A stretch of DNA of 64,000 bases from Denitromonas iodatirespirans (GTDB taxonomy: Bacteria; Pseudomonadota; Gammaproteobacteria; Burkholderiales; Rhodocyclaceae). The position numbers and the translations under genes are program-made. The notes beneath the pieces were generated by a model. It did no database searches, was not told where the DNA came from, and saw nothing but the letters and a program-made list of their open reading frames with translations. This document shows positions 8,690-18,775 of this stretch, in pieces (position 1 is the stretch's first letter; every line of letters starts with the position of its first letter). The stretch spans positions 1 through 64,000 of the forward strand of contig NZ_JAEKFT010000019.1 in NCBI RefSeq assembly GCF_018524365.1. Reading direction: 5' to 3'.

Positions 8690-8888
8690 GGTTGCCCTTC
8701 GATGGAAGCCGCATCTCCACACGGAGATCACGGACATTTAGGTTGAACGGGTCAATTCGGGGCCCACACCCCACGACACCCACCGATCTCCCTCGTTCGG
8801 CAGGCACCGCTGCACCGGCAAGAATGCGCCGATGCGTGCGACACACATCCGCAACGCGCACGAATTTACGCAAGGCGAAAGCCCCGGA

Positions 8889-8894
8889 ATTATA
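8889..8894 (-). promoter_or_regulatory. Candidate -10 element for sucCD
   Basis: A perfect TATAAT on the minus strand, about 200 bases upstream of the sucC ATG. No good -35 is seen at the usual spacing (GTCGCG at 17 bases), so this is tentative. The leader between it and sucC (8690-8882) holds no obvious ORF or hairpin. Confidence 0.35.
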
Positions 8895-8963
8895 GCCGAA
8901 TTCGCGCAGGCCGCGACGCGTCACCGGGCCATGCCGCCAAGCCCCCGGTATGCCGCGCCCCGG

Positions 8964-9536
8964 CTAGACGTCGCCGTCGACCGCGTCGGGCGAGGGCGCG
9001 CGATACCAGGCCGGATAGTATTGCCGCACCGTCTCGCTGTCGGTCGCCAGCGCGTGGCAACGGTCCAGCTGGAACGGCTTTTCCGTATCGTTGACATTGT
9101 CTTGCATGAAGGTGGCGAAGGTCTGCACCGCCGCCGTCGGCAGGCTCAACAACAGCTCGGAGATGTGGCTGCAGCCAGCGGTCGCAAAGAAGCGGGCACG
9201 AACGGCCTCGCGAAACCCGCGCATGAGGTTCAGCCCGACCAGGGCGTCATAGGCCGGAGCGATGCGCTCGCAACTGCCCGGATACGGCACCCACTCCGAT
9301 TCGGCGTGGGCGTCCAGGATGGTGAAGTTGCGGTCGATCAGCACCGATACCCGCATCCGGTGCACCGGGTCGCCCTTCTTGCGCATCCCCGACGCCAACG
9401 GATAGTCGACATCCTTGACGTCGACCAGCACCGCGTCGAGCTCGACCAAACCGTCGTCCCGGAAAAACCCCTCGATCTCGATGCGCCGCACCTGGGCGCG
9501 CTGGCGGCCAACCCCGCCGGACAATTTCGCGTTCAT
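8964..9536 (-). CDS. DUF2889 family protein of unknown function
   Basis: The 190-residue soluble protein begins with the pattern typical of DUF2889: a short basic leader, then RRIEIEGFFRDDGL, an acidic DVKDVDYP segment, and an HRMRVSVLID strand. A Cys/His pair (GCSHISELL) occurs near residue 134. The family is widespread in proteobacteria but has no established function. No signal peptide or membrane segment is seen. A TATAAT at 9540-9535 overlaps the chosen ATG, so the true start or promoter may differ. It is a single gene divergent from the fimV-like gene. Confidence 0.75.
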   Translation of the reverse strand: MNAKLSGGVGRQRAQVRRIEIEGFFRDDGLVELDAVLVDVKDVDYPLASGMRKKGDPVHRMRVSVLIDRNFTILDAHAESEWVPYPGSCERIAPAYDALVGLNLMRGFREAVRARFFATAGCSHISELLLSLPTAAVQTFATFMQDNVNDTEKPFQLDRCHALATDSETVRQYYPAWYRAPSPDAVDGDV

Positions 9537-9806
9537 TATAACGTACGCAATCGTATGGAAACGCCCTCATGATACCGCGGGAACTCGGCAGTGCCGTGCC
9601 CCATGCCTCCTCCGCAGACCAAAGGCGGCGGGCCGCCATGCCGACACGCCCCGCCAAGCCCCCGCACCGGTGCCAAAAGCCCACAAAACTGTGTGCCTTT
9701 TCGTGCATCGGCGCATACAAAGGGCCCATTTGAAGGCAAGTTCATTACAATGTGCTTCAAATTAATTCGCGATCATTCGAATTCATAAGGCTTTTCCGAT
9801 CGAACG

Positions 9807-11912
9807 ATGAACTCGCCGCTTCGCCCGACCTTGCTCTTGCTGTGGACGCTGGCCGTCTTGCCGGCGACGACGCACGCCATCGGCTTCGGCGAGATCATCA
9901 GTCAGTCCGCCATCGGCGAGCCGTTTCGCGCCGAGGTCAGGCTCCACGGGCTGCGCCCCAACGAAAGTGCCAACTGCTTGCGCACTGTGCCCGGCCCCGA
10001 CAGCTCGGACGGCATTCCAGCGGTGCTCAACACCCAGATCGCCATCGACATGCGCGCGGGCAATCCCGTGGCTGTCGTCACACGCCGCCAGGCGGTGCAC
10101 GACCCCATCGTCCGCCTGACTCTCGAAGAAACCTGCAGCGCCCGGCTCAAACGGACCTACACCCTCCTCCTGCCCTCGCCGATCGCCGCCCCCGTCCCAC
10201 CGGTCGCAGCCCGCGCGACGCCCGCCCCCTCCCCGACAGCGACCGACGCCAAACCGGCCCCGGTCACCACCGCTGCGCTCGGCGGCGCCTGGACGCTGAC
10301 GGCAGACGCCTCCATCAACCAACTGGCCCGGCAGCTCTTTCCGGCGAGCCGTGAAGACCGGATCGGTTTCATCCGGGCCACCCGCGCCCTGAACCGGGCC
10401 GACCGCAGCATCCGCTCGTCCCGGCAGACGCTCGCCGCCGGCTCGACGCTGCAATTGCCGACACGCGAAGCCATCGCGGCCGCCCATCCGGCCCCCGTCG
10501 AAGCAGCCGCACCGGCCGCAGCCCCGACCCGGGCGCGACCGCCCGCCCCTGCGCCCGACACGGCACCGCCCGCCGACACGCCACCGCCCGCAGCCGCGGC
10601 GGACGCGCCGCCCAACGGCGACCGCCTCTCGCTCTCCGGCGACACCGCCGGCCTCGACGGATTCAAGCTCTCACAGCAACTGGGCGATCCGGGCCTGATC
10701 GATCGCACCACCGAGGCCGAACGCGAACTGCTCAGACGCGAGCAGCAGCTGATCATGAAGCTCGACGAGCAGATCACCGCCCGCCTCGAGCTCACCGACC
10801 GGATCGCGCGCATCGAAGAAATCCAGCGCGCCCTGGCCGCCCAACTGGGCTCGTCGGCAACGAGCGTCGCCGACGCCACCACCGCTCCGGCCGCGGCACC
10901 CGCTCCAGCACCGGCCCCGACCGAAGCCCCCTCCGCCCCCGCGACGTCCGCCTGGCAGACGCTGCTCGACTGGCTCCCCCTGGCGCTGGCCGGCCTGCTG
11001 GCAACCTTGCTTGCCGCCTGGTTAGTGCGCCGGCGCCGTAGCGCTCCGGTCGCCGACAACGCGCCGGACGAAACGCCGACCACGCCGCCCCGGGCTGAAG
11101 CGCGCGCCATGCCGGTGCCTCAGGCCGGCGAGAGCTTCGATTTTTCGCCCGTCGAATGGGACGGATCCATCCCCGCCGAACTCCAGCACAGCGTTGCGCC
11201 GATCGCCATCGAAGAGGCCGACCTGTCGGCCGAGCATGAATCGGCGGTCGAACTGGCCGACATCATGATGTCTTTCGGCCGCATCCAGGGGGCCGCCGAA
11301 ACGCTGGCCGAGTTCATCCGCAGCAACCCGAAGCAGGCGGTCACCCCGTGGCTCAAGCTCCTGGAAGTCTATCGGGCGGCCGACATGCGCGACGATTTCG
11401 AGGTGATTACGCGGCAACTGAACAAGACTTTCAACGTCAAGATCGTCGGCTGGGACGAATTCGACACGGTTCGACAGACCACCGACTCGGTCGAGCAGAT
11501 GGCACACATCGTCAAGATGCTCACCGACACCTGGATGACCGTCGATTGCCAAGCCTATATCCAGCGCCTGCTGCGCGATAACCGCGACGGGGCGCGACAG
11601 GGCTTCCCGATCGCGGTGGTCGACGACTTGCTGATGCTGATGGCGGTTCTGGAAGACCGTCTCGGCCCCTATCAGCATGACGACGCCGAACTCGACGAAA
11701 CGCCGATCGACCTCAGCACCCCCCTCGACGACACGCCCCCCGAAGAGGCCGAGTCCCCCGCCGACACCGACGCCCCGGCGTCGAAGAACACTCCCTTGCC
11801 CGACCTCGATTTCCACCTTGATTCGGGCGACACCCCAGTCCTGGGTGACAACGACACCAATCTGTCCGAAACCCACCCGCTGGGCGAGCTCGGGCGCAAA
11901 GATCAGGAGTAG
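9807..11912 (+). CDS. fimV: FimV/HubP-like inner-membrane peptidoglycan-binding polarity protein
   Basis: The 701-residue protein starts with a signal peptide ending near ATTHA and the FimV-type GFGEI...GEPFRAEV domain. A weak LysM-like segment (about 165-200) and a Pro/Ala-rich linker follow. A coiled coil (about 305-350), one membrane segment (about 391-410) and an acidic cytoplasmic part complete the order. The cytoplasmic part holds a TPR-like stretch (ELADIMMSFGRIQGAAETL). FimV and HubP organise type IV pili, polar proteins and chemotaxis arrays. Homology is clear in architecture, while sequence outside the conserved parts is low complexity. The ribosome binding site is poor. It suits a genome with type IV pili. 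Confidence 0.8.
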   Translation: MNSPLRPTLLLLWTLAVLPATTHAIGFGEIISQSAIGEPFRAEVRLHGLRPNESANCLRTVPGPDSSDGIPAVLNTQIAIDMRAGNPVAVVTRRQAVHDPIVRLTLEETCSARLKRTYTLLLPSPIAAPVPPVAARATPAPSPTATDAKPAPVTTAALGGAWTLTADASINQLARQLFPASREDRIGFIRATRALNRADRSIRSSRQTLAAGSTLQLPTREAIAAAHPAPVEAAAPAAAPTRARPPAPAPDTAPPADTPPPAAAADAPPNGDRLSLSGDTAGLDGFKLSQQLGDPGLIDRTTEAERELLRREQQLIMKLDEQITARLELTDRIARIEEIQRALAAQLGSSATSVADATTAPAAAPAPAPAPTEAPSAPATSAWQTLLDWLPLALAGLLATLLAAWLVRRRRSAPVADNAPDETPTTPPRAEARAMPVPQAGESFDFSPVEWDGSIPAELQHSVAPIAIEEADLSAEHESAVELADIMMSFGRIQGAAETLAEFIRSNPKQAVTPWLKLLEVYRAADMRDDFEVITRQLNKTFNVKIVGWDEFDTVRQTTDSVEQMAHIVKMLTDTWMTVDCQAYIQRLLRDNRDGARQGFPIAVVDDLLMLMAVLEDRLGPYQHDDAELDETPIDLSTPLDDTPPEEAESPADTDAPASKNTPLPDLDFHLDSGDTPVLGDNDTNLSETHPLGELGRKDQE

Positions 11913-11917
11913 CTTCG

Positions 11918-11935
11918 CCCCGTCCTCACACGGGG
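11918..11935. terminator. Small hairpin between convergent fimV-like and Nif3 genes
   Basis: CCCCGT (11918-11923) pairs with ACGGGG (11930-11935) around a 6-base loop. It overlaps the stop codon of the minus-strand gene and lacks a long T-run. Weak terminator candidate. Confidence 0.3.
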
Positions 11936-12669
11936 TTGTCGACGTCGACGAATTCGCATGTCAGCCCGAGGCCCGCGAGATGTTCGCCCAGCGCCTGCAC
12001 GCCGTAGCGCTCGGTCGCATGATGGCCGGCTGCGATATACGGCACCCCGGACTCCCGGGCCAGATGCACCGTCGGCTCCGAGATCTCGCCCGACACAAAC
12101 AGGTCGCATCCGGCCGTGATCGCCGATTCGAACATCGACTGTGCCGCCCCGGTGCACCAGGCCACCCGCCGCACCGTCCGCGCGCCATCGCCCACCAGCA
12201 GCGCCTCGCGATTCAGGCTGCGGCTCAAGGCCTGCGCCACCGCTTCTGCCGACATCGCCTGCGCCACCTCGCCGATCTGTCCCACCGACTGCTCCCCAAA
12301 ACTGCCTGTCGCCGTCCAGCCCATGCGTCGGGCCAACTGCGCGTTGTTGCCAAGCTCGGGGTGCACATCCAGCGGCAGGTGATAGGCCAGCAGGCTGATG
12401 TCGTGGGTCAGCAAGGTACCCAGCCGCCGCTTGCGCAGCCCCACCACCCGGGCATCCTCGCCCCGCCAGAAATAGCCGTGATGCACCAGAACGGCATCGG
12501 CGCCGCGGGCCACGGCGGCATCCAGCAAGGCCTGGCTCGCCGTTACCCCGCACACGATGTGCCCGACCTCGGCCCTTCCTTCCACTTGCAAACCGTTTGG
12601 GCAATAATCCTTCATTGCCGCCACATTCAGCAGCGAATCCAGGTAGCGCTGCAGTTCACTCAATTGCAT
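11926..12669 (-). CDS. Nif3-like dinuclear metal-centre protein (YbgI/DUF34 family)
   Basis: The 247-residue protein starts MQLSELQRYLD and holds the metal-binding motifs of the Nif3/YbgI family: HHGYFWRGED near residue 74, and GHHATERYG near the C-terminus. The family forms toroidal hexamers with a two-metal site; suggested roles include GTP cyclohydrolase 1 type 2-like hydrolysis, but the physiological function is unsettled. The ATG at 12669 fits the family start, although the frame stays open further upstream. It is divergent from the HtrA-type protease gene with about 50 bases between, an arrangement common in betaproteobacteria. Confidence 0.88.
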   Translation of the reverse strand: MQLSELQRYLDSLLNVAAMKDYCPNGLQVEGRAEVGHIVCGVTASQALLDAAVARGADAVLVHHGYFWRGEDARVVGLRKRRLGTLLTHDISLLAYHLPLDVHPELGNNAQLARRMGWTATGSFGEQSVGQIGEVAQAMSAEAVAQALSRSLNREALLVGDGARTVRRVAWCTGAAQSMFESAITAGCDLFVSGEISEPTVHLARESGVPYIAAGHHATERYGVQALGEHLAGLGLTCEFVDVDNPV

Positions 12670-12719
12670 ATGCCCATTCTCCTTCCCGTCGGCCGGACGC
12701 TCTTCGCGCGCCTCCGCCC

Positions 12720-13886
12720 ATGATGCACCGACTGTGGCTGACTTTCGCACAGGCGGTCACCGTTGCCGTGGCGATCGTCTTCGTGCTGATGACCTTCAAG
12801 CCCGAATGGCTCGCCCCGGCGCCGACCACCGTCATCGCCGTTCAGGGCGAAGCGCCCGCCGGCACCCCGAGCGCAGTTCCCGCATCGCCAGGCTCCTATG
12901 CCAGCGCGGCGCGCAAGGCGCTGCCGTCGGTGGTGCACATCTTCACCAGCAAGGAAATGCAGACCCCGCGCAGCCCCTTCCTGGATGATCCGATTTTCCG
13001 CCATTTCTTCGGCGACCGCCTCGGCCCGCGCCCGGAGCAACGCACGTCCGGCCTGGGCTCGGGCGTCATCGCGAGTTCCGACGGCTACATCCTGACCAAC
13101 AATCATGTCATCGAAGCGGCCGACGCCATCGAGGTGGCGCTCAACGACGGCCGCAAGTTCGAGGCCAAACTGGTGGGCCGGGACCCTGAAACCGACCTTG
13201 CCGTCCTGCGCATCGAAGCCGGCGTCGACCTGCCGGCGGTCACCTTTGCGCCGACCGAGTCGCTGACCGTGGGCGATGTCGTCCTGGCCATCGGCAACCC
13301 GTTCGGCGTCGGCCAGACCGTCACCATGGGCATCGTCTCGGCGCTGCAGCGCAGCCACCTGGGCATCAGCACCTTCGAAAACTTCATCCAGACCGACGCA
13401 GCCATCAACCCGGGCAACTCCGGCGGCGCCCTGGTCAATAGCGAAGGCGCGCTGGTCGGCATCAATGCGGCCATCTATTCGCGCTCGGGCGGCTCGCTCG
13501 GCATCGGCTTCGCCATCCCGGTGACCTTTGCCAAGGATGTGATGGACCAGATCATCCGCACCGGCCGCGTGACACGCGGCTGGATCGGCGTCGAGATCCA
13601 GGACATCACCCAGGAATTGGCCGAATCGTTTGGCTTGCCGGATACCAAGGGCGCCCTCATCGCCGGCGTGATGCGCGGCGGCCCGGCCGACAAAGGGGGC
13701 ATTCAGCCCGGCGACGTGCTGGTGGCGATCGAGGCCCAAGCCATCCCCGATCCGCAGCGCATGCTCGAACTGGTGGCGGCGCTGCCGCCGGGCGCCAGTG
13801 CCCGCTTTCTGGTCCGGCGCAAGGGGCGAGAGCTGGAACTGCCGGTCAAGATCGGCCGCCGCCCCACCCTGCCGCGCCCGCAGTAG
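12720..13886 (+). CDS. Membrane-anchored HtrA/Deg serine protease (DegS/AlgW type, one PDZ)
   Basis: The 388-residue protein has one uncleaved N-terminal membrane anchor (about 5-25), a trypsin-like domain with triad H129 (TNNHV), D159 (ETDLAVL) and S234 (PGNSGGAL), and a single PDZ domain (about 285-375). One PDZ plus an anchor fits the DegS/AlgW group, which cleaves anti-sigma factors in the periplasm, better than the two-PDZ DegP/DegQ. The start is one of two adjacent ATGs at 12720/12723, and no clear ribosome binding site is seen. Its stop lies 12 bases from the convergent tatC stop. Confidence 0.88.
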   Translation: MMHRLWLTFAQAVTVAVAIVFVLMTFKPEWLAPAPTTVIAVQGEAPAGTPSAVPASPGSYASAARKALPSVVHIFTSKEMQTPRSPFLDDPIFRHFFGDRLGPRPEQRTSGLGSGVIASSDGYILTNNHVIEAADAIEVALNDGRKFEAKLVGRDPETDLAVLRIEAGVDLPAVTFAPTESLTVGDVVLAIGNPFGVGQTVTMGIVSALQRSHLGISTFENFIQTDAAINPGNSGGALVNSEGALVGINAAIYSRSGGSLGIGFAIPVTFAKDVMDQIIRTGRVTRGWIGVEIQDITQELAESFGLPDTKGALIAGVMRGGPADKGGIQPGDVLVAIEAQAIPDPQRMLELVAALPPGASARFLVRRKGRELELPVKIGRRPTLPRPQ

Positions 13887-13898
13887 GGCCGCGACGCC

Positions 13899-14663
13899 TC
13901 AGCTGCGCGTCACTTCGCTGCCCGGCTCGACCGCCTCTTCCGGCGTGGGCCGCGCGACGAAGCGGGCGCAGATGATCCCCAGTTCGTAGAGCAAGCACAT
14001 CGGCACCGCCAGCATGAACTGCGAGATCACGTCCGGCGGCGTCACCACGGCAGCAATGACGAAGGCGCCGACGATCACGTATGGCCGCGCTTCTTTCAGT
14101 TTGGCCTGATTGACGATGCCGAACTTGGCCAGCAGCACCACGGCCACAGGCACCTCGAAGGTCAGCCCGAACGCGAGAAACAGGGTCATCACGAAGGAGA
14201 GATACTGCTCGATGTCCGGCGCGGGCGTGATGCTCTTCGGGGCAAACTCATTGATGAAACCGAACACCATCTTGAACACGAAGAAGTAGCAGAACGCCAT
14301 GCCGAGCAGAAACAGCACCGTGGTCGCCAGCACCAGCGGAATCGCCAGGCGCTTTTCGTGGGCATAGAGACCGGGGGCGATGAAGGCCCAGGTTTGGTAC
14401 AGCACCACCGGCAGCGCACAGACGAAGGCGACCATCAGCGTCACCTTGACCGGCACGAAGAACGGCGTGACCACCCCGGTGGCGATCATGCGCGTGCCTT
14501 GCGGCAGCGACTGCATCATCGGCAGCGCCAGCAGATCGTAGATCTGGCCGGCCCACGGCATCAGGCAGACGAAAACCACCAGCACCGCGGCCACCGCCCG
14601 CAGCAGGCGGTCACGCAGTTCGATCAGGTGGGCAATGAAGGTTTCCTGTCCGGAGTCGGTCAT
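13899..14663 (-). CDS. tatC: Twin-arginine translocase subunit TatC
   Basis: The 254-residue polytopic protein has six predicted membrane segments and the TatC signature at its N-terminus, FIAHLIELRDRLLR, whose Glu and Arg residues take part in twin-arginine signal recognition. TatC with TatB forms the receptor for folded, Arg-Arg-bearing substrates. The start overlaps the tatB stop by four bases (ATGA), so translation is coupled. It is the last gene of hisE-hinT-tatA-tatB-tatC on the minus strand. Confidence 0.96.
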   Translation of the reverse strand: MTDSGQETFIAHLIELRDRLLRAVAAVLVVFVCLMPWAGQIYDLLALPMMQSLPQGTRMIATGVVTPFFVPVKVTLMVAFVCALPVVLYQTWAFIAPGLYAHEKRLAIPLVLATTVLFLLGMAFCYFFVFKMVFGFINEFAPKSITPAPDIEQYLSFVMTLFLAFGLTFEVPVAVVLLAKFGIVNQAKLKEARPYVIVGAFVIAAVVTPPDVISQFMLAVPMCLLYELGIICARFVARPTPEEAVEPGSEVTRS

Positions 14664-15157
14664 GCCTTCGGCTCCTTGGAGGCAGGTGCGGCGGGCTCGG
14701 CATCGAGCCCCAGCGCCAGTTGGTTGTCATCGCGCTCGGGCGGTCTGTGGTTGGCGGCGATGTCGTCGGCCACGGTCTGGGCGATGGCCCGCTCGGCGTC
14801 CTTGATCGCCTCTTCGTCGGTCGCATCGGGCGATTGGGTCGCCGTGCCGGCCGGCGCCTCGGCAGTGCTCTTGACCGACTTGGCCGCATCATCCAGATCG
14901 GCCTGCACCGCAGCGGCCTGCCCGCGCAAACCACTTTCCAGGTCCCGCGCCGAGTCGGTCATTTCTTTCTGCAGCTTCTTGAGGTCTTCCAGGTGCATTT
15001 CGCGCTGGATGTCCGACTTCACGTCACCGACATAGCGCTGCAGCCGTCCCAGCATATGGCCGACGGTGCGCGCCACCTTCGGCAGGCGCTCCGGGCCGAT
15101 CACCACCAGACCGACAATGGCGATGATCATGAGTTCGGTGAAACCGATATCGAACAT
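14660..15157 (-). CDS. tatB: Twin-arginine translocase subunit TatB
   Basis: The 165-residue protein begins MFDIGFTELMIIAIVGLVV, the single membrane helix of TatB, with the hinge GPERLPKVART. An amphipathic helix and a long, charged, low-complexity tail follow. It joins TatC in the substrate receptor complex. The first residues (FDIGFTEL with Glu at 8) and its place between tatA and tatC separate it from TatA. Confidence 0.94.
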   Translation of the reverse strand: MFDIGFTELMIIAIVGLVVIGPERLPKVARTVGHMLGRLQRYVGDVKSDIQREMHLEDLKKLQKEMTDSARDLESGLRGQAAAVQADLDDAAKSVKSTAEAPAGTATQSPDATDEEAIKDAERAIAQTVADDIAANHRPPERDDNQLALGLDAEPAAPASKEPKA

Positions 15158-15231
15158 GGCGTCCCTGCACAGACGAAAGCAAAAACAAGGGGCCTACTCA
15201 GCGAGGCCCCCCGTGTCAGACCCGCGATCGG

Positions 15232-15456
15232 TCAAGAATTGTTGATCTTTTCCTTGGCTTCCGCATTGATGGTCTTGCCATCGAGCTGCTCGGGCTTGGC
15301 CGGCTCGCTGCCGCTCTCGGCTTCACGCACGCCTTCCTTGAAGCCTTTCACCGCACCGCCCAGGTCCTGGCCGATATTGCGCAGTTTCTTGGTGCCGAAG
15401 ACAAGCATCACGATGACCAGAACGATCAGCCAGTGCCAGATACTGAATGAACCCAT
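15232..15456 (-). CDS. tatA: Twin-arginine translocase subunit TatA
   Basis: The 74-residue protein has one N-terminal membrane helix ([15 protein letters not shown]), the FG hinge and the amphipathic helix [18 protein letters not shown] expected of TatA, which polymerises to form the transport pore. The ATG at 15456 is chosen because GAGGAG lies at the right distance; a TTG codon just upstream is a less likely start. It follows hinT by ten bases. Confidence 0.95.
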   Translation of the reverse strand: MGSFSIWHWLIVLVIVMLVFGTKKLRNIGQDLGGAVKGFKEGVREAESGSEPAKPEQLDGKTINAEAKEKINNS

Positions 15457-15466
15457 CAATAACTCC

Positions 15467-15814
15467 TCAACGCTTCAACATGGGTGGCAAGACATCCGGC
15501 CCACCAACGAAATGGATGTGCAAATGATACACCTCCTGCCGACCGACCCGCCCCGTGTTGACCAGGGTGCGGAATCCGTCGGTGCAACCGTGCTCGATCG
15601 CCAGGCGCGAACCGGTCTGCAGCAGCTTGCCCATCAGCAGGGCGTCCTCGGGCCGGGTATCGGCCAGTGAGGCGATGTGCTGCTTGGGGATCGCCAGCAG
15701 GTGCACCGGCGCCACCGGATTGATGTCATGGAAGACGACCATGTCGTCATCCTCGAAGACCTTCTTCGCCGGAATGGCGCCAGAGGCAATTTTGCAGAAG
15801 ATGCAGTCGGACAT
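15467..15814 (-). CDS. hinT: HIT-family purine nucleoside phosphoramidase (HinT)
   Basis: The 115-residue protein has the histidine triad HLHIHF (H97, H99, H101) and an N-terminal CIFCKIASG with the Cys pair of the HinT branch. HinT proteins hydrolyse adenosine phosphoramidates and aminoacyl-adenylates. The gene sits between hisE and tatA in one minus-strand run, as in other betaproteobacteria. Confidence 0.94.
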   Translation of the reverse strand: MSDCIFCKIASGAIPAKKVFEDDDMVVFHDINPVAPVHLLAIPKQHIASLADTRPEDALLMGKLLQTGSRLAIEHGCTDGFRTLVNTGRVGRQEVYHLHIHFVGGPDVLPPMLKR

Positions 15815-15823
15815 AAGCGTGGT

Positions 15824-16150
15824 TTACCCTGCCGTGCGTGATTTCTTTTCATCGATGCCGGAGACGCCCTCGCGGCGACGGAACTCCGCCAGCACGTCGT
15901 CGACGGTAAGGCCGAAGTGTGACAGCAGCACCATCGTGTGGAACCACACGTCGGTCACCTCCCACACCAGGTGCAGGCGATTGCCGTCCTTGGCCGCCAT
16001 GATCGTCTCGGCCGCCTCTTCGGCCACCTTCTTGCAGATGGCGTCGGTGCCCTTGGCGTAGAGACTGGAGACATAGGACGCATCCGGACTCGCCGCCTTG
16101 CGTTCGGCCAGGGTGGCGGCCACCCGGTGCAGCACTTCGATATCGATCAT
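15824..16150 (-). CDS. hisE: Phosphoribosyl-ATP pyrophosphohydrolase
   Basis: The 108-residue protein has the MazG-like HisE fold, with [18 protein letters not shown] and the metal-binding acidic stretch [11 protein letters not shown]. It catalyses step two of histidine synthesis, releasing pyrophosphate from phosphoribosyl-ATP. The ATG overlaps the hisI stop by four bases, so hisI and hisE are separate but coupled, not fused as in enterics. Confidence 0.95.
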   Translation of the reverse strand: MIDIEVLHRVAATLAERKAASPDASYVSSLYAKGTDAICKKVAEEAAETIMAAKDGNRLHLVWEVTDVWFHTMVLLSHFGLTVDDVLAEFRRREGVSGIDEKKSRTAG

Positions 16151-16541
16151 CCGTAAATCTCCTTCGGGTCTTTCAGAACCGGGTCGGCCGCTTCCCAATG
16201 CCCGGACTCGCCGAGGCGCTGGTAGAAACAGCTCTTGCGTCCTGTGTGGCAGGCGATGCCACCGGCCTGCTCGATCTTGAGCAGCACCACGTCGTTGTCG
16301 CAGTCGGTGCGGATCTCGAGCACCTTCTGGGTGTGGCCGGATTCCTCGCCCTTGTGCCACAGCTTGCGCCGCGAGCGCGACCAATACACCGCCTCGCCGC
16401 GCTCGGCGGTCAGCGCCAGCGCCTCGCGGTTCATGAAGGCGAACATCAGCACGTCGCCGGTGGCGGCATCCTGGGCGATCACCGGCACCAGGCCGTGGTC
16501 GTCCCACACGATGTCGTTGAGCCAGCGGTTGGGCAGTTCGA

Positions 16542-16545
<4 letters not shown>
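16147..16545 (-). CDS. hisI: Phosphoribosyl-AMP cyclohydrolase
   Basis: The 132-residue protein has the HisI signature with its zinc cysteines at C82 (RTDCDND), C99 and C106 ([11 protein letters not shown]). It opens the purine ring in step three of histidine synthesis. ATGA overlaps join it to hisF before and hisE after. Confidence 0.95.
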
Positions 16546-17300
<755 letters not shown>

Positions 17301-17302
17301 GT

Positions 17303-18043
17303 CTAGTCTGCCAGTTCGTCGGCACGGGCTTGCGCGGCGCGGAAGTCCAGCGTGCCCTCGTAAATGGCCCGACCGGTGATCGCCCCGACCACGCCTTCGC
17401 TCTCGACAGCGCACAAGGCTTCGATATCGGTCACCGAGGCGATGCCGCCGCTGGCGATGACCGGAATGTGCAGGGCCTGGGCGAGCCGCACCGTGGCCTC
17501 GACATTCACGCCCGACAACATGCCGTCGCGGCCGATGTCGGTGTAGATCACGCCTTCGACCCCGTAGTCCTCGAATTTCTGCGCCAGGTCCACCACGTCA
17601 TGCCCCGTCAGTTTCGACCAGCCATCGACCGCCACCTTGCCGTCCTTGGCGTCCAGGCCGACGATGATGTGACCGGGGAAGGCGCTGCAGGCATCCTGCA
17701 GGAAGCCCGGGTTCTTGACCGCGGCGGTGCCGATGATCACATAGCTGATGCCGTCGTCGAGGTAGCGCTCGATGGTGTCGAGATCACGGATACCACCGCC
17801 GAGTTGCACCGGGATGTCATCGCCCACGGCCTCGACGATCATCTTGATCGCCTCTTCATTGACCGGCTTGCCGGCAAACGCGCCATTGAGGTCGACCAGA
17901 TGCAGGCGACGTGCGCCCTGGGCCAGCCAGTGCCGGGCCATGGCTGCCGGATCGTCGGAGAACACGGTGGCATCGTCCATTTCGCCCTGTTTCAGGCGGA
18001 CACAATGACCATCCTTGAGGTCGATAGCAGGTATGAGCAGCAT
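17303..18043 (-). CDS. hisA: ProFAR isomerase
   Basis: The 246-residue TIM barrel starts [17 protein letters not shown] with catalytic D8. The second catalytic Asp lies in [10 protein letters not shown]. It isomerises ProFAR to PRFAR in histidine synthesis. It lies between hisH (48 bases upstream) and hisF. Confidence 0.96.
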   Translation of the reverse strand: MLLIPAIDLKDGHCVRLKQGEMDDATVFSDDPAAMARHWLAQGARRLHLVDLNGAFAGKPVNEEAIKMIVEAVGDDIPVQLGGGIRDLDTIERYLDDGISYVIIGTAAVKNPGFLQDACSAFPGHIIVGLDAKDGKVAVDGWSKLTGHDVVDLAQKFEDYGVEGVIYTDIGRDGMLSGVNVEATVRLAQALHIPVIASGGIASVTDIEALCAVESEGVVGAITGRAIYEGTLDFRAAQARADELAD

Positions 18044-18091
18044 ACGAGTGAGTCGTCTAGGCGTAAGAGAAATCGGCGTGGCGCCCTGAAC

Positions 18092-18730
18092 TCAGGGCGT
18101 CCAGTGCATGAAATTGGTCAGCAGCTGCAGGCCGGCGCGGGCGCTCTTTTCGGGGTGGAACTGCACCGCAAAAATGTTATCCCGTGCCACCGCACTGGTA
18201 AAGCGCAGGCCGTAGTCGGTATGCGCGGCGGTCACCGCAGCATCGGCCGGGTCCACATAGTAGCTGTGAACGAAATAGAAACGATCGCCGTCGGGGATGT
18301 CGCGCCACAGCGGGTGTTCGCCATGGTGCCAGACTTCGTTCCAGCCCATGTGCGGCACCTTCAGACGCTGCCCGGCGGCATCGACCATCTTGGCCTCGGG
18401 AAAGCGGCGCACCTGGCCGGCAAAGATGCCCAGCCCGGCCACGTCGCCCTCTTCGCTGTGCTCGAACAGCATCTGCTGACCGATGCAGATCCCGAGGAAG
18501 GGCTTGGTCGCCGCCGCGGCCACCACCGCCTGGTGCAGGCCGCGCGCCTCCATCTCGGCCATGCAGTCGGGCATCGCGCCCTGGCCGGGAAACACCACCC
18601 GCTCGGCGCGCATCACCACCTCCGGATCGTCGGTGACGCGCACGGCGGCGCCACCGGCCACATGGACGATCGCCTTCTCTACCGACCGCAGGTTGCCCAT
18701 GCCGTAATCGATGACGGCCACATCAGTCAT
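18092..18730 (-). CDS. hisH: Imidazole glycerol phosphate synthase, glutaminase subunit
   Basis: The 212-residue class I glutamine amidotransferase has nucleophile C82 in GICIGQQMLF and the His/Glu pair in FHPEKS (about H192, E194). It supplies ammonia to HisF. The ATG at 18730 has GTGAG at good distance; that GTG (18742) is itself an alternative start giving four more residues. Confidence 0.95.
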   Translation of the reverse strand: MTDVAVIDYGMGNLRSVEKAIVHVAGGAAVRVTDDPEVVMRAERVVFPGQGAMPDCMAEMEARGLHQAVVAAAATKPFLGICIGQQMLFEHSEEGDVAGLGIFAGQVRRFPEAKMVDAAGQRLKVPHMGWNEVWHHGEHPLWRDIPDGDRFYFVHSYYVDPADAAVTAAHTDYGLRFTSAVARDNIFAVQFHPEKSARAGLQLLTNFMHWTP

Positions 18731-18775
18731 GGTGGTGCTCACAGAACAGGTTGAAAAAGGAAGCGGAACGCCGGA

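Noticed and set aside
5876-8746. A 956-codon open frame on the plus strand
   Set aside because: It runs antisense across PP2C, sucD and sucC, which are certain. Long antisense frames are common in GC-rich DNA, and this one has no family resemblance.
12720-13886. Naming the HtrA protease degP or degQ
   Set aside because: Only one PDZ domain and an uncleaved membrane anchor are present, which fits DegS/AlgW-type proteins; no symbol was assigned.
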